DNA of 64,000 bases from Sipunculus nudus. Its lineage: Eukaryota > Annelida > Sipuncula > Golfingiida > Sipunculidae. How positions within the stretch are numbered: position 1 is the first letter of the stretch; each line of letters starts with the position of its first letter. The DNA is taken from NCBI GenBank assembly GCA_026874595.1, contig CM049311.1:38150676-38214675 (forward strand), in the 5' to 3' direction. The notes beneath the pieces are model-generated. The model was not told where the DNA came from. It ran no database searches and saw only the letters and a program-made list of their open reading frames with translations. Of the stretch, positions 62,410 to 64,000 are shown piece after piece. The translations under genes were made by a program, and so were the position numbers.

Positions 62410-64000
62410 CTGTAAGAGAAAAGAAATCATATGAAGATTCTAATCTGTTACAATGCTATATATTATATAACAATATCAATATATATACAATGATACAATG
62501 AACTAACACCTAAATAATATATAATAATCTAATCTAATACTCACTGTAATTCATGTATTAAAGGCTCTTCTGCTCTCAATTTACTGCATATAAAATGTAT
62601 GCAGGACTGTATTGTAAGGGAGTAACTAAGGTCAGGCCAATCAAGGATTCAAATATCAAGTAATTGATATATATTTTTAATTTCTGTGATTTTACATTCA
62701 TATAAGAATCTATATAATAATAGCGTAAGGCGATTTTTGTAATTTTCCGTATCTCCTCTGATACCACCGTACGGATTGCCGTGATTTTCGACATACATAT
62801 GCTCCCGGTGTGTCCTAAGAGATTCCCCCCATTTTTATTTGCAATATTTGTGTATTACGTGCATAATTAATAATTTTAATATTTGCTCCCCCGCGGGCGC
62901 CTCTTTTCTTTGTGTCTTCGGGCCCAAGTAACACAATGGGCATAGAGTGTGTGTTGGCAGAACAGAGTTTTACTCCGGTGGCCCTATCTGGGTTATTTGT
63001 ACATTTTGCGGTCACCGGCCTGAAATAATCCACTTCTCAAAAGGATGAAAGAATTGTTTGGTAGGCCTTCCTGAAACATGGGAATCGCACGAAGAGGGCT
63101 TATACCTGCGACCCCCTCACATGACCTGATATGCTTGAATGCACATGTATCACGTCCAGGGTGTTTGACAAAAGAGCGAGTCACATGCGACTAAAATTGT
63201 GTCCCGCGGTCATACAAACCAGTGTTTATCGCATTTGGTTTGTCGCACCCGTCTTTCATGTGCGTTCAAAGGAAGGCAACCATGAGGCAAAACATGACAC
63301 ATACAAGCGTCAAACAGGTGACAATAAGTCGTTTTGTCCTTTCATATTAAGATTTATGCCTGTAAACCTAAATGATATTTCATTAAAGTATAACAAATAA
63401 TTATGTTTTAATCAAATTAATGTGGGATAGGACACCCCCCCCCCCCCCACACACACACACACAAACAATTGTCCTGGCGATCATTCTTAACGCTTTATTT
63501 TGCTTCCACTTTGAATGTCACTATTTACTGCATCAGATTCATTGTTGCAATTTTTCAGTGATACATGGTAAGATGCATGTTGAGTGTCATAGACATGATG
63601 ATGCTTCCCTACAGTTATTCCCCTTCAATGAACTTTAATACTCAGATTTTGGTAATGGAAGTGAGGGCTTCCCCGATTTTATGCACATCATGAAGTGGAA
63701 TCCCCTGTGCGTTAAACGGATGCGTTCATCGCAAAAATCGAGCAGGATTCAAGGTCTGCGATAAACGCAGCTGATAATCGTTGCCGGAGGTATGTGTCAT
63801 GTGATATTGAAAATATAGTGTCAAAATGTTTACATGGATGCGATGAACGGATGCGATGAACGGATGCAAATAAAAGTTGGAATGTGTCACCACCTTTTTA
63901 TACGGTGCGATTTCGTCGCAAGAAAAATCAGAGGGCAACTTAAAATAGCGATGTTCAACATAATATATTTTCATATAAAAATGATTTTATTTATCATATC
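62410..64000. other. SMARCAD1 intron running out of the window
   Basis: No further exon of the remodeler was found; the expected preceding residues (end of lobe 1, FLLRR-like) are absent. It contains a C14-(AC)n tract at 63436-63463 and GATGCGATGAACG repeats near 63839-63867. Confidence 0.5.

Noticed and set aside
62410..64000. A further upstream SMARCAD1 exon
   Set aside because: None of the minus-strand frames contains the expected end of ATPase lobe 1, so the intron must extend past the window.

Overview
The window is animal nuclear DNA. It is AT-rich (roughly two thirds A+T by eye), has short exons separated by long introns with GT/AG borders, carries AATAAA signals, and is dominated by interspersed and tandem repeats. 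The style of the repeats suggests a marine invertebrate, most likely a bivalve mollusc: elements ending in GCTCAGCTGA / CCCATGGG...CACTTGTT, arrays containing GACCTTGACC...CAAGGTCA, units centred on GGTGGCGCCACC, and long G/C homopolymers. The species assignment is an inference; no rRNA, tRNA or mitochondrial marker is present.

Four protein-coding loci are supported. (1) 1610-8593 (+): the last four exons of a classical short-chain dehydrogenase/reductase with the catalytic YxxxK; its first exons lie left of the window. (2) 16072-17037 (-): an intact 321-residue, seven-helix, rhodopsin-like GPCR in one coding exon. (3) 37170-38390 (+): an intact 406-residue, largely disordered protein of unknown family in one coding exon, with a basic, PP1-docking-like C-terminus. 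(4) 62409-53755 (-): the last seven exons of a SMARCAD1-type SNF2 chromatin remodeler, covering the second helicase lobe (motifs IV to VI) to the stop codon; the N-terminal half lies right of the window. The four loci show no functional link to one another. Two further candidate first exons are offered at low confidence: a signal peptide at 20960-21070 (+) and a GC-rich exon at 29806-29650 (-).

Layout: 1-1.2 kb, a broken pogo/Tigger-type transposase; 1.6-9.2 kb, the dehydrogenase with a 2.8 kb tandem-unit element (family A) in its first visible intron; 9.2-15.9 kb, duplications, a 100-bp tandem array, a family B element and a foldback element; 16-17 kb, the GPCR; 17.3-20 kb, a CGTGCGAC-rich element and a family F array; 20-30 kb, AT-rich DNA with microsatellites, a G-rich minisatellite, a CTCF-like site and a perfect 16-bp hairpin; 31-35.3 kb, a second family A element with a 560-bp duplication and a nested GGTCA array (D), then a minisatellite; 37-38.7 kb, the orphan gene; 39-51 kb, a dense mosaic of elements (B, MITEs, A, L, K, C, hAT-like); 51-64 kb, the SMARCAD1 gene with repeats in its introns.

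The most noteworthy non-genic observations are: a pair of related MITEs with perfect terminal inverted repeats and target duplications; a 320-bp GC-rich insertion in a family C element whose empty site can be read from the other copy; the GGTGGCGCCACC palindrome shared by unrelated repeat families; and nuclear-receptor-like hexamers (DR1 and TCAAGGTCA) carried in high local density by three repeat families. No clearly new multi-gene system was seen.
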